A stretch of 64,000 nt of DNA from assembly GCF_003945545.1 (NCBI RefSeq), contig NZ_CP029617.1, positions 6,227,001 through 6,291,000 on the forward strand. Reading direction: 5' to 3'. The notes under the pieces are model-generated. The model saw nothing but the letters and a program-made list of their open reading frames with translations, was not told the origin of the DNA and searched no databases. Of the stretch, positions 35,502 to 44,017 are shown one piece after another. Origin of the DNA: Streptomyces sp. WAC 01529. Its GTDB lineage: Bacteria; Actinomycetota; Actinomycetes; Streptomycetales; Streptomycetaceae. A program made the translations under genes and the position numbers. Numbering within the stretch: position 1 is the first letter of the stretch; each line of letters begins with the position of its first letter.

Positions 35502-35510
35502 TGTGGATAA
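35502..35510 (-). promoter_or_regulatory. DnaA box (inverted copy)
   Basis: TGTGGATAA on the plus strand, the complement of TTATCCACA. With the next box it forms a 10-bp inverted repeat with 24 bp between the arms. Confidence 0.6.
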
Positions 35511-35534
35511 GTTTTGGCGTGCCCGTGATCGAGG

Positions 35535-35543
35535 TTATCCACA
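35535..35543 (+). promoter_or_regulatory. DnaA box
   Basis: TTATCCACA, the perfect E. coli consensus. It is paired head-on with 35502-35510 in the gap between recQ and the DUF4192 gene. Confidence 0.6.
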
Positions 35544-35583
35544 GGGTCAACCGGAACCTTGTGATCCGGGGCACAGTCGGCGC

Positions 35584-37287
35584 ATGACGAATCACAGCGA
35601 AGCAATCGGCCCGATCGACCCGAGCGACCCGGCGTCCGTGCCCGCCGACCTGAGCGGCCCGGCTGCCATCCCCGACCTCCCCGCTATCCCCGCCGACCCG
35701 GCCGCCAGCCCCGCCAGCCCCGCCAGTCCTCCCCACCCTGCCCGCCCCGCCGATCCGAGCGAGCCAACTGGCTCCGCCGACCAGGTCGCCCCCAGCGACA
35801 CTGCGCACCCCAGCGCCCGCGACGGCTCCGCGATCACCCCCGACAGCACCCTCGAAACAGGCGACGAGCTACCCAGCGGCGATCCCTTCGAGGAGCCGCT
35901 GGTCACCCTGCGCACCCCTGCCGAACTGGCGGACGCCTTGCCGTACTTGCTCGGGTTCAAGCCCGAGAACAGCATCGTGCTCATGGCTCTGCACGGCGAG
36001 CGGGGCCGACTGGGCGGACGCGTGCGCCTGGGCATTCCCGAGCGGACGACGGACTGGCCACCCGTCGCGGAGCAGCTGGCCAGGTGCCTGGTGGGCGGCT
36101 GTGAGCGGAGGGGAGACCGCCCCGACGGCATCGTCGCCTTCCTCTGCCAGGAGCCCGGCGAAGCGGAGTCCGGGCAGCAGGTCGCAGAGCGTCTGCGGCC
36201 GCTGGCGCAGAGGGTGCGCACGGCGTGCGGCGCCCTCGACGTCCCGGTGTTCGAAGTCGTATGCATCTCGGACCACCGCTTCTGGACCTACTGCTGCCCG
36301 GACACCCGGTGCTGCCCACCGGAAGGCACCCCTCTGATCAGGCCCGGCACCTCGGTCCTGGCCGCCGCCGCGACCTACATGGGAGTCCAAGCGGCCGCCA
36401 CCCAGGGAGAGATCAGGGCGCGGCTCACCCCATGGGAGACCGCGGCGGCGATCGAACAGGAGCGAGCGCTGGACGCCGCAGGACTCGCGCTCATCCCCAG
36501 GATGCTGAACGAGGAGAATGTCGCCGCCACTGAAACGCTTGACCTGGCGCGTCGGATCATGGCCCGCCTGGCTGCCGCACCCCCTGTTTCCGGCACTCTC
36601 GAGGCGGACAACAGGGACGACGAACTGATCGCACACGACGAAGCGGCCGCGCTGATCCTCGGCCTCCAGGTCCGGACGACACGCGATCGCGCGGCGGAGT
36701 GGATGGAGGGCGACGAGGCGCCCCCTGCCCTGCGCCTGTGGCGGGCGCTGTCCCGCCGCTGCGTCGGCGCGTACGACGAGCATGCGGCGGCACCCCTGTC
36801 CCTCGCAGGCTGGGTCGCCTGGTCCCTCGGTGACATCGCGGAAGGACAGGAAGCCCTGGACATGGCGTTGCGTGCCGACTGCGAGTACACCTTCGCCCTG
36901 CTCCTGCACCACGCGTGCAACGAAGGCATGGATCCGGAGTCGATTCGTCGCTGCCTGCGCAGGAGGCAGGACGTCCGTGAGGACCCTGACGGGAGTGGGT
37001 CCCGCGCATCGCTGGACGGCTCACCCGAACCCACGGGTACCGAGCGGTTGTTGGAGGCGGACACCTCGGCGGCGCTGGAAGGCACTCCCCGGCTGCGACG
37101 GCGGCGCCTGCCCCGTTCACCGGGAAGCAGCGGCTCCCGAAGCTCCGACGTTCCCCGCGCCTCAGCCGGGCCCAGCGGCACCGGAAGCTCAGGTGGACCC
37201 GCCGGCACCCACGTCTCGGGCGGTCCCGGCACGGGCCCGCGGAACCGGCGGCGCACCGTCAGGCGCGGCGCGAGGCACGGCCGATGA
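35584..37287 (+). CDS. DUF4192 domain-containing protein
   Basis: 567 residues from the ATG at 35584. Residues about 1-95 are repeats of Pro/Ala/Asp/Ser (PADLSGPAA, PASPASPPHPA). The DUF4192 domain follows (TLRTPAELADALPYLLGFKP, NSIVLMAL, DGIVAFLCQEPG, VFEVVCISDHRFW) and runs to about residue 470. The tail is basic and Gly/Pro/Ser-rich. The family is widespread in actinobacteria, has no known activity, and may be a decayed enzyme fold. It diverges from the recQ-like gene across the paired DnaA boxes. Confidence 0.85.
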   Translation: MTNHSEAIGPIDPSDPASVPADLSGPAAIPDLPAIPADPAASPASPASPPHPARPADPSEPTGSADQVAPSDTAHPSARDGSAITPDSTLETGDELPSGDPFEEPLVTLRTPAELADALPYLLGFKPENSIVLMALHGERGRLGGRVRLGIPERTTDWPPVAEQLARCLVGGCERRGDRPDGIVAFLCQEPGEAESGQQVAERLRPLAQRVRTACGALDVPVFEVVCISDHRFWTYCCPDTRCCPPEGTPLIRPGTSVLAAAATYMGVQAAATQGEIRARLTPWETAAAIEQERALDAAGLALIPRMLNEENVAATETLDLARRIMARLAAAPPVSGTLEADNRDDELIAHDEAAALILGLQVRTTRDRAAEWMEGDEAPPALRLWRALSRRCVGAYDEHAAAPLSLAGWVAWSLGDIAEGQEALDMALRADCEYTFALLLHHACNEGMDPESIRRCLRRRQDVREDPDGSGSRASLDGSPEPTGTERLLEADTSAALEGTPRLRRRRLPRSPGSSGSRSSDVPRASAGPSGTGSSGGPAGTHVSGGPGTGPRNRRRTVRRGARHGR

Positions 37288-37503
37288 GCTCACCCGCCCG
37301 TTGGTGGGCCAGGTGCGCGGCGCGGATGCGGACGGGATTGGCGTCCATAGGAAGTTGGCTCCATGTGGTCGGCTTCCTGGGGCGGGGGCGTGACTTGGGG
37401 CGGGGCGGGCCCGTTCACCTGAGTGGCGGTATCTGTGGCCGGGTCGCGTTGCTGTACCGCCGCCGACCTTTCGTAGCGCAGACAACGCCGAAGAAGCCGC
37501 CCC

Positions 37504-39576
37504 ATGTCCCTTTCCGCTCCGTCTCCCGCGTCCGACAGAGAGGGGCCCCGGCGGGCCGTGCCGGGCCCGGGGTTCCGGCCTGGTGCACCTCACCCGTCCG
37601 GCGCGCCAACACCGGCGTCGCGCCGTCCCGTAGAGCTTCCGCCCGCGCACACGGCCTTGATCTGCGTGGCACTGCCCGCCTTCGCGATCTCCACGGATCA
37701 AGGACAGCTGACCGGTCGGGGACTGGAGGGGTTCTACCGCGCGGGACGCCGGATCCTCTCCCGCTGCCAGGTGCGCGTGGCCGGCCGGGAGCCGGTCGCC
37801 GTACAGGCCCGCATGCTCTCGGCGGACAGCGCCCGCTTCGTGGCGACCCTGCGGCTGTCGACCGGCGGTGGCCCCGACCCGGAGATCGTCGTCGAGCGGA
37901 TCCGATACGCGGACGGTACGGAACGGATCACGTTGCACAGCGCGGCCGTGCGCCCCCTGCGGCTGCCCGTCGAGGTCTCGCTCGGCACGGATCTCGCCGA
38001 GGTGGGGCTCGTCGCGTCCGGCGGCGCCGGGCCCGAACTGCCCGCCAGCGTCCACGACTCCGGCATGCGGTGGTCCACTGCCACGGCCCACTGCACGGTC
38101 ACGGCCGACCCCGTGCCCGCCGACGCCCTGGCCTCCGCCGGGTTGCTGCGCTGGGAGGTGGACCTGCCGCCGGGTGCCTCCCGCAGCGTGGAATTGCGGG
38201 TGAGGCCTGATGGCGCCGGGCCGATCCGCTTGGCGGGGCACGGCGCGATGCGCTCGACCGTCGCCGCACGGGCGGTCGGAGACGATCCCAGGGTCCAGCC
38301 GTTGCTCGACCGGTCCGTCGAGGATCTGCACGCGTTGCTGCTGCGGTCCCCCGAGCACCCCACCGACATGTATCCCGCAGCGGGCGCGCCATGGCGCTGC
38401 GGACTCGCGCCCGCCGAGGCCTTGGCTGCCGCCCGTATGGCGCTGCCGCTGGGCACACGGCTCGCCGCCGGGACCCTGCGCACCCTCGCTCGAAGTCAAC
38501 TCACGGGATCAGGGCCGCGGTCGGGCATGATCCCGGGGCCGCTGAGGGACGCGGGGCCGCACCTGCCACCCGGCTGTACGGGCACCGAGGCGACCCTGCT
38601 CTTCCCGGCTCTCCTCGCCGAGGCGTGGCGGTGGGGGCTTCCCGGGAAGGAAGTGGAGGAGCTGCTGCCCGCGGCGGAGAGGTGCCTGCGCTGGCTCCTC
38701 GGGGCGGTCGGCGAGGGCGCTTTCCTGCCGGACGCGCACCCGAGTGGGCTAGCGCGGTGTGAGACGCAGGCCCACGCTCATCGGGCCGCGCTGCTCGGCG
38801 CCGACCTGTTCGACGCGTATGGCCTTGAGGGGGCGGTCGGACTGCGGCAGTGGGCCCAGCGACTGCGGACCACGTTTCGGGAGGAGTTCTGGGTGCAGGA
38901 CCGGGCCGGCGGGCGGCCGGCCGTGGCCCGCCTGCGCGACGGCCGCCTTGTGCCGCACCTCACCGGGGGAGCGGCACACCTCCTGGACACCGGCCTGCTC
39001 GGGGCGGGGGCGCTCGCCCCGGGCCTGCTCGACAGGGTGCAGACGGAACAACTCGCCCGGCTCTTCGGCGGGCCCGCCATGGACTCCGGCTGGGGGCTGC
39101 GCAGCCTGGGTGCCAAGGAGGCCGCGTACAACCCGTTCGGACACCGCGGCGGAGCGGTCCGCGTTCAGGAGACGGCGGTCGCCGTGACGGGTCTCGCGGC
39201 GGCGGGATACGACAAGGAGGCGAGCTCGCTGCTGCGAGGCATGCTGTCGGCGGCCGAAAGTTTCGGCCACCGGCTGCCCGAGATGTACGCGGGCGAGCAG
39301 CGCACCGAGGGCAGCGCCCCTCTGCCGCACCCGGCGGCCTGCCGTCCGGCGGCGGCCGCCGCGGCCGCAGGGGCGCATGTCCTTGCGGCGCTGGCAGGGA
39401 TCCGCCCCGACGCGCCGGCGGGGACGGTGACGCTGAAGCCGGTTCGCAGCGCCCCGCTGGGGGAGCTGGGACTGACGGCGCTGAGCGTCGCGGGCGCACC
39501 GTTCTCCGTGCGAGTGAGCCGGCTCGGCCTCGCCATGGTCGAGGAAGCGGCCGACGGACTGCAGTTGGGGGTGTGA
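37504..39576 (+). CDS. Glycogen debranching enzyme-like protein (GDE N-terminal domain, six-hairpin glycosidase fold)
   Basis: 690 residues. After a Pro-rich head of about 45 residues there is the bis-GDE N-terminal beta domain (ICVALPAFAIS, QLTGRGLEGFYRAGRRILSRCQV), then an alpha/alpha barrel-like half (APWRCGLAPAEAL, HAHRAALLGADLFDAYGL, MDSGWGLRSLGAKEAAYNPFGHRGGAVRV, LPEMYAGEQ) typical of GH15/GH63-type amylo-glucosidases. It probably trims alpha-glucan branches, perhaps for the glycogen or trehalose made during development. The N-terminal start has only a weak ribosome site, so ATG 37504 is a best guess. Confidence 0.8.
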   Translation: MSLSAPSPASDREGPRRAVPGPGFRPGAPHPSGAPTPASRRPVELPPAHTALICVALPAFAISTDQGQLTGRGLEGFYRAGRRILSRCQVRVAGREPVAVQARMLSADSARFVATLRLSTGGGPDPEIVVERIRYADGTERITLHSAAVRPLRLPVEVSLGTDLAEVGLVASGGAGPELPASVHDSGMRWSTATAHCTVTADPVPADALASAGLLRWEVDLPPGASRSVELRVRPDGAGPIRLAGHGAMRSTVAARAVGDDPRVQPLLDRSVEDLHALLLRSPEHPTDMYPAAGAPWRCGLAPAEALAAARMALPLGTRLAAGTLRTLARSQLTGSGPRSGMIPGPLRDAGPHLPPGCTGTEATLLFPALLAEAWRWGLPGKEVEELLPAAERCLRWLLGAVGEGAFLPDAHPSGLARCETQAHAHRAALLGADLFDAYGLEGAVGLRQWAQRLRTTFREEFWVQDRAGGRPAVARLRDGRLVPHLTGGAAHLLDTGLLGAGALAPGLLDRVQTEQLARLFGGPAMDSGWGLRSLGAKEAAYNPFGHRGGAVRVQETAVAVTGLAAAGYDKEASSLLRGMLSAAESFGHRLPEMYAGEQRTEGSAPLPHPAACRPAAAAAAAGAHVLAALAGIRPDAPAGTVTLKPVRSAPLGELGLTALSVAGAPFSVRVSRLGLAMVEEAADGLQLGV

Positions 39577-39642
39577 GCCAGACCGAGAGTCATGGGTGAC
39601 GGAGAGAAGCAGACCGGAAGCCATCGACGAAGGAGGTGTTTA

Positions 39643-39664
39643 TCGTCAGGCAGACGACTATGAT
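39643..39664 (+). promoter_or_regulatory. Promoter -10 and overlapping inverted repeat of the Nudix gene
   Basis: TATGAT (39659-39664) lies 7 nt before ATG 39672, giving a leaderless start. It touches the inverted repeat TCGTC-AGGCA-GACGA (39643-39657), a plausible operator for the Nudix-HTH protein encoded next. AAGGAGG at 39630-39636 is a strong ribosome-site-like sequence with no usual start codon at the right distance. Confidence 0.5.
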
Positions 39665-39671
39665 CGCGGGC

Positions 39672-40433
39672 ATGTCCCCCTACGACCCGTCGGCCTTCCC
39701 GCCCTTCGCCGTCACTGTCGACCTGGTCGTGCTGACCGTGCGCCGTCACGCGCTCTGCGCGCTGGCCGTGCGGCGAGGTGAGCAGCCGTTCCAGGGGCGT
39801 TGGGCGCTGCCCGGAGGATTCGTACGTCCGGACGAGGATCTCTCGGCCGCGGCCGCGCGTGAACTCGTCGAGGAGACGGGTCTGTGCGCCCACGACCCCG
39901 ACACTCCGGCGCAGGCCAACGGAGCGCATCTCGAACAGCTCGCCACGTACGGCGACCCCAAGCGGGACCCGCGGATGCGGGTGGTCAGCGTCGCGCACCT
40001 CGCGCTCGCGCCCGACCTGCCCGCGCCCCGGGCGGGCGGCGACGCGCACAGCGCGCGCTGGGCGCCGGTGGAGACCTTGCTCAACCAGGCGGCCTTCGGC
40101 CGCGACGGCGAACCGGCCGCGCCGCTCGCCTTCGATCACGCGCAGATCCTTGCGGACGGGGTGGAGCGCGCCCGCTCCAAGATCGAGTACTCGTCGCTGG
40201 CCACGGCCTTCTGCCCGCCGGAGTTCACCGTCGGCGAGCTGCGTCGTGTGTACGAGGCGGTGTGGGGTGTCGTCCTGGACCCGCGCAACTTCCACCGCAA
40301 GGTGACCGGCACCCCGGGCTTCCTCGTGCCCACAGGCGGCACGACGACACGGCAGGGCGGTCGGCCCGCTCAGCTCTTCCGGGCGGGCGGGGCGACGCTG
40401 CTCAACCCGCCGATGCTGCGCCCCGAGGTCTGA
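39672..40433 (+). CDS. Nudix hydrolase with C-terminal winged helix (NrtR-like)
   Basis: 253 residues from the ATG at 39672. The Nudix box (GGFVRPDEDLSAAAARELVEETG) follows the G-x5-E-x7-RELxEE plan. After it, a winged-helix domain (FTVGELRRVYEAVWGV, LDPRNFHRKV) and a C-terminal RPAQLFRAG motif give the architecture of NrtR, a regulator of NAD metabolism that senses ADP-ribose. The Nudix box looks intact, so it may hydrolyse a nucleotide-sugar, regulate transcription, or both. An inverted repeat over its -10 suggests autoregulation. Confidence 0.85.
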   Translation: MSPYDPSAFPPFAVTVDLVVLTVRRHALCALAVRRGEQPFQGRWALPGGFVRPDEDLSAAAARELVEETGLCAHDPDTPAQANGAHLEQLATYGDPKRDPRMRVVSVAHLALAPDLPAPRAGGDAHSARWAPVETLLNQAAFGRDGEPAAPLAFDHAQILADGVERARSKIEYSSLATAFCPPEFTVGELRRVYEAVWGVVLDPRNFHRKVTGTPGFLVPTGGTTTRQGGRPAQLFRAGGATLLNPPMLRPEV

Positions 40434-40644
40434 GCGCCCACGCTCATCGACAGCGTCTGCCTCGCCCTTCCCCGCCGCCGTTTCCCGTGTCGCTCGTCTG
40501 TCGGTGGACACCAGAGGCCCACCTCCTGCCCGAAAAGCCAGAAATATCGCGTTATCTTGCTGCGGTACCCACGGGGTTCGCCCGTCTCCGATCCGGCGGG
40601 CGGGCCCCGGCCGCCGAGCGGTCGCACATCCTGCGAGAGAAGCG

Positions 40645-42507
40645 ATGATCCAGGCCATCGGACTGACCAGCAATCCCCGCCAGGAGCTCCCGCCCGCCGT
40701 CGACGACGTGTCCTTCGAGGCGAGAGCCGGCCGTGTCACGGCGCTGCTCGGCGCCGAGGCCGCCGGTAAGACCACGACGCTGCGGCTCATGCTCGAACTC
40801 CAACAGGGCCGCGGCATCACGTACTTCAGAGGCCGGCCCCTGCATCGCATCGCCCACCCGTCGCGCGAGGTGGGCGTCCTCCTGGGCGACGTCCCGGGGC
40901 ACCCGGCGCGCTCGGTCCGTGGACACCTGCGCATGCTGTGCGCGGCCGCCGGAGTGCCCGTACAGCGCGCCGACGACGTCCTTGAGGTCGTGGGCCTCGT
41001 CAGCCTCCGGGATGAGCGGCTCGGCACCCTCTCGCGAGGCATGGACCGCCGTCTCGGGCTGGCCTGCGCGTTGCTCGCCGATCCGCACACGCTCGTCCTG
41101 GACGGCCCGGCCGACGGCCTCTCCGCCCGGGAGGGCGCCTGGCTGCACGAGATCCTGCGCGTCCACGCGAGCCAGGGCGGCACGGTCCTGTTCACCACGG
41201 CCGACCCCAGGGAGGCGGCTCGTGCCGCCGACCGCGTCGTCACGCTGGAGGCGGGGCGGCTCGTCGCCGACCAGGAGGCCGCGGACTTCGCGCGGACCCG
41301 CCTCCGCCCCCGCGTCGCCGTGCTGAGCCCCCACGCGGCCCGCCTGGGGGCGCTCCTCGCCAAGGAGGCCCGCGCGGGGCATCGCTCCATCGAGGTGGTC
41401 AAGGAGGGCGGCAACAGGCTCTCCGTGTACGGCAGCACGTGCGCCGATGTGGGGGAGACCGCGTACCGGTACGGCATCCTCGTCCACCAACTCGCCGACG
41501 AGGTCGGTGACGCGGGGCCTTCAGGAGCCGGGGCGGGGCCTTCAGGCGCCCGAGAGCCATTGAGGCAGCCCGTAGCGCCCACCGCGGCCGAAGAAGGCCC
41601 AGAAGGCAAAGAAGTCTCCGCCGGAAACGAAGAAGGCTCCGTCGAAGAGGAAACGGAACTCCTCCCCGCGCCCGCCCGTCCTCCCGCCCCCCAGGGCCCC
41701 CTCTCCCTCCTGCCGCCGCCCATCACCGTCCGCCCCGGGCGCAGCCCCCTGCGCCCCCTGCGGTACGAGCTGCGGCGTCTGGCGGGTGTGGCGACCGGCT
41801 ATCTCACCTTGGCCGCCGTGCTCGCTGCCTCCGCCCTGATCTGCGTCTTCCTTGCCAGAACCGGGCACACACCGCAGCCGCGCCTGCTCGCCGCCTGGCC
41901 GCTGGAACTTCCCTTGCCGCCCGCGGCCCTTGGCGCAGGGCTGCTCGGGGCCCTCGCCTTCGGGGACGAATTCCGCCACCCCGCCCTCGCCGCGGACCGG
42001 GGGACCGTCCCGCGCCGCTTGGGGCTCCTCGTCGCCAAACTGCTCGTCGCCGCCGCCGCGGCGCTGCTGCTGGGCGTGCTCACGGTGGGGGCCGACGCCT
42101 CGCTGCTTCACCTTGTATACGGAGACGAGCTCATCAGGGTTCCCGGTGACTGGCTTTCGCTGAGCGTGAGTTGGGCGGCCCTGGTGACGGCGTGCGCCTG
42201 GGCGGGGGTGCTGGCCGCCGGTGTCTTCCGGTCCACGACCGCGGGGCTGGCCGCGGTCGTGGCGGTGCCGATCGTCGTCGTACCTCTCGTACAAAAGGCC
42301 GTCGAGGGACCAGCTGTGCGATCGGCGGCCGGGCTTCCGGGGCGGCTGCGGGACCTCGCGCTGATGCAGTGGCCGTTCGGGGCGGAGCGGTATGTGGCGG
42401 GCGGAGTGCGCATGATCGCCCAACCCGTGGGTGGTGCACTGATGTTGTCACTGACCGCTCTGCTCTGCGCATATGTGCTCACGACGGTGCGTGGCAGAGT
42501 CCGATGA
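40645..42507 (+). CDS. ABC transporter with fused ATPase and membrane domains; degenerate catalytic site
   Basis: 620 residues from the ATG at 40645. The ATPase half (about 1-235) has Walker A GAEAAGKTT and signature LSRGM. However, Walker B reads LVLDGPADG, so the catalytic Glu is Gly154, and the switch His position reads TTADP (Ala186). After an acidic, Pro/Glu-rich linker (about 270-360), the C-terminal half has about six membrane segments of the ABC-2 type. It lies just upstream of whiH, as in other Streptomyces. ATP binding without normal hydrolysis seems possible. An AT-rich patch (40543-40556) upstream may hold the promoter. Confidence 0.85.
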   Translation: MIQAIGLTSNPRQELPPAVDDVSFEARAGRVTALLGAEAAGKTTTLRLMLELQQGRGITYFRGRPLHRIAHPSREVGVLLGDVPGHPARSVRGHLRMLCAAAGVPVQRADDVLEVVGLVSLRDERLGTLSRGMDRRLGLACALLADPHTLVLDGPADGLSAREGAWLHEILRVHASQGGTVLFTTADPREAARAADRVVTLEAGRLVADQEAADFARTRLRPRVAVLSPHAARLGALLAKEARAGHRSIEVVKEGGNRLSVYGSTCADVGETAYRYGILVHQLADEVGDAGPSGAGAGPSGAREPLRQPVAPTAAEEGPEGKEVSAGNEEGSVEEETELLPAPARPPAPQGPLSLLPPPITVRPGRSPLRPLRYELRRLAGVATGYLTLAAVLAASALICVFLARTGHTPQPRLLAAWPLELPLPPAALGAGLLGALAFGDEFRHPALAADRGTVPRRLGLLVAKLLVAAAAALLLGVLTVGADASLLHLVYGDELIRVPGDWLSLSVSWAALVTACAWAGVLAAGVFRSTTAGLAAVVAVPIVVVPLVQKAVEGPAVRSAAGLPGRLRDLALMQWPFGAERYVAGGVRMIAQPVGGALMLSLTALLCAYVLTTVRGRVR

Positions 42508-42570
42508 CGACCGTCCGCCGCCTTCCGTTCCGGGGCTGTGCGCAACTCCCCGGACGACGCTCATTTCTTT

Positions 42571-42577
42571 CCGATAA
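42571..42577 (+). promoter_or_regulatory. Probable sigma-WhiG -10 element of whiH
   Basis: CCGATAA inside TTTCCGATAAGG matches the -10 of sigma-WhiG promoters (GCCGATAA), and whiH is a known WhiG target in S. coelicolor. A TAAA-like -35 is not obvious 15-16 nt upstream, so the site is tentative. Confidence 0.45.
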
Positions 42578-42669
42578 GGCGTCAATTGCGGCGGGGTAAG
42601 CGATCACCCTTTCGTGTGCTTTTCACCAAAGACCTCAAGGGAGTTGGGGGCCACGCCGACAACTGATCC

Positions 42670-43560
42670 GTGAGTACCCTTGCGCACACCATGATGACCA
42701 CCGCCCGCTCCGCCGACTCCGGTCTCGCCGGCCCGGGCGACCTCGACCGATACCCCTTCGCCGAGCCCTCGGGCGCCGGTGACCGGGTCGTCGCCCCCGT
42801 GTGGGACGGCGCCGAACACGACCTGGGGCGTGTGAGCCGGCGCGCGTCCGGAAGCCGCGGCCGCGGGCTGCACGGCCAACTCGTCCAGCAGCTCGGTCAG
42901 ATGATCGTCTCCGGCGACCTGGGCGCCGACCGCCCGCTCGTCCCCGAGGAGATCGGCCAGCGTTTCGAGGTCTCCCGCACCGTCGTCCGTGAGTCGCTGC
43001 GCGTGCTGGAGGCCAAGGGTCTGGTCAGCGCCAGGCCCAATGTCGGCACGCGCGTGCGTCCCGTCAGCGACTGGAACCTGCTCGACCCGGACATCATCGA
43101 GTGGCGGGCCTACGGGCCACAGCGCGACGACCAGCGCCGCGAGCTCGGCGAGCTGCGCTGGATGATCGAGCCGCTCGCCGCCCGCCTCGCCGCCGGCCAT
43201 GGCCGGGAAGAAGTGCAGCAGCGCCTCGCCGACATGGTCGAGATCATGGGGCACGCGCTGAGCCAGGGTGACTCGATCACCTTCTCCCGCGCCGACGCGG
43301 AGTTCCACTCGATGCTCATCCAGGTCGCGGGCAACCGCATGCTGGAGCACCTCTCCGGCATCGTCTCCGCCGCCTTGCAGGTCTCCGGAGGCCCGGTTAC
43401 CGGCTGTGACCGCCCCAGCGAGGCCTCGCTCGTGCACCACTCGCGCGTGGTCGACGCCCTCGCGGCGGGCGACGGGGCCGGCGCCGAGGCCGCCATGCGG
43501 CAGCTGCTCACCGTCCACCCGGAGGTGGAGCGGGTCGTACCCGCCCCTCGCGAGCACTGA
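42670..43560 (+). CDS. whiH: WhiH, GntR-family (FadR-type) sporulation regulator
   Basis: 296 residues. The winged helix (LVPEEIGQRFEVSRTVVRESLRVLEAKGLV) is at about residues 95-125, then a FadR-type all-helical sensor domain with candidate metal or ligand residues (DAEFHSMLIQ, HHSRVVDAL). The N-terminus MSTLAHTMMTTARSADSGLAG closely matches S. coelicolor WhiH, which is needed for sporulation septation. The gene lies directly before hrdB, the conserved order. GTG 42670 lacks a clear ribosome site; ATG 42691 is an alternative. Confidence 0.95.
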   Translation: MSTLAHTMMTTARSADSGLAGPGDLDRYPFAEPSGAGDRVVAPVWDGAEHDLGRVSRRASGSRGRGLHGQLVQQLGQMIVSGDLGADRPLVPEEIGQRFEVSRTVVRESLRVLEAKGLVSARPNVGTRVRPVSDWNLLDPDIIEWRAYGPQRDDQRRELGELRWMIEPLAARLAAGHGREEVQQRLADMVEIMGHALSQGDSITFSRADAEFHSMLIQVAGNRMLEHLSGIVSAALQVSGGPVTGCDRPSEASLVHHSRVVDALAAGDGAGAEAAMRQLLTVHPEVERVVPAPREH

Positions 43561-43647
43561 CCGCGCGCAGCCGCCCGCTGTGTGCGTGCCCCACGGCAGG
43601 CTTCTCGTCGCCTCCCCCGTCGACGACGGCCCCCGCTGCCGCGCCAG

Positions 43648-43700
43648 GCGTCGCCGGATCTCCGCGGGCTCCTCAGGAGCCCGGTGGGGTCCGGCGACGC
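43648..43700 (+). terminator. whiH terminator
   Basis: An outer 11-bp perfect stem (43648-43658 with 43690-43700) encloses an inner 8-bp stem (CGGGCTCC-TCA-GGAGCCCG, 43665-43683). Confidence 0.75.
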
Positions 43701-43789
43701 GATGGTGAGGATTGCGTCGCGGGCCATCGGGGGATCATTCGTGCATGCGTATAGGTGGCTTCTGGCCGTATCTGGATGCTTTTGAGCGC

Positions 43790-43819
43790 TTACGAGGTGT
43801 GACTCGGGCCACGTAGATT
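43790..43819 (+). promoter_or_regulatory. hrdB P1 promoter
   Basis: TTACGA (43790-43795), 18-nt spacer, TAGATT (43814-43819). The sequence agrees with the vegetative hrdB P1 of S. coelicolor as I remember it. Confidence 0.65.
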
Positions 43820-43872
43820 GGGCGTAACGCTCCAAGGAACAGCGCGATGACCTAAGAGGTGATAGCCGAGGA

Positions 43873-43900
43873 GGGAATACAGCCGTCGTTCGCGACGCTG
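43873..43900 (+). promoter_or_regulatory. Candidate hrdB P2, sigma-R-type
   Basis: GGGAAT (43873-43878), 18 nt, then GCTG where the sigma-R consensus has GTTG. S. coelicolor hrdB has a sigma-R-dependent second promoter, so the position makes sense. Confidence 0.45.
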
Positions 43901-44017
43901 TGTAGCTCCCCGGCCCCCGCCCGCGCCGTCGGCCCGAATCCCTAGCCGCCGGTCGTCGGCTCCGGTCCACAATGGACGGGGCCGGAAGCCGTTTTCCAAC
44001 GTTCCGAGAGGTTGTTC

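Larger units (their letters stand above)
43561..44017. other. whiH - hrdB intergenic region
   Basis: 457 bp without a gene. It holds the whiH terminator (43648-43700), the main hrdB promoter (43790-43819) and a sigma-R-like second promoter (43873-43900), leaving a leader of about 200 nt for the long hrdB transcript. Confidence 0.7.

Noticed and set aside
40543..40556. ATATCGCGTTATCTTG as a promoter of the fused ABC gene
   Set aside because: AT-rich and suggestive, but no -35/-10 pair with standard spacing could be drawn.
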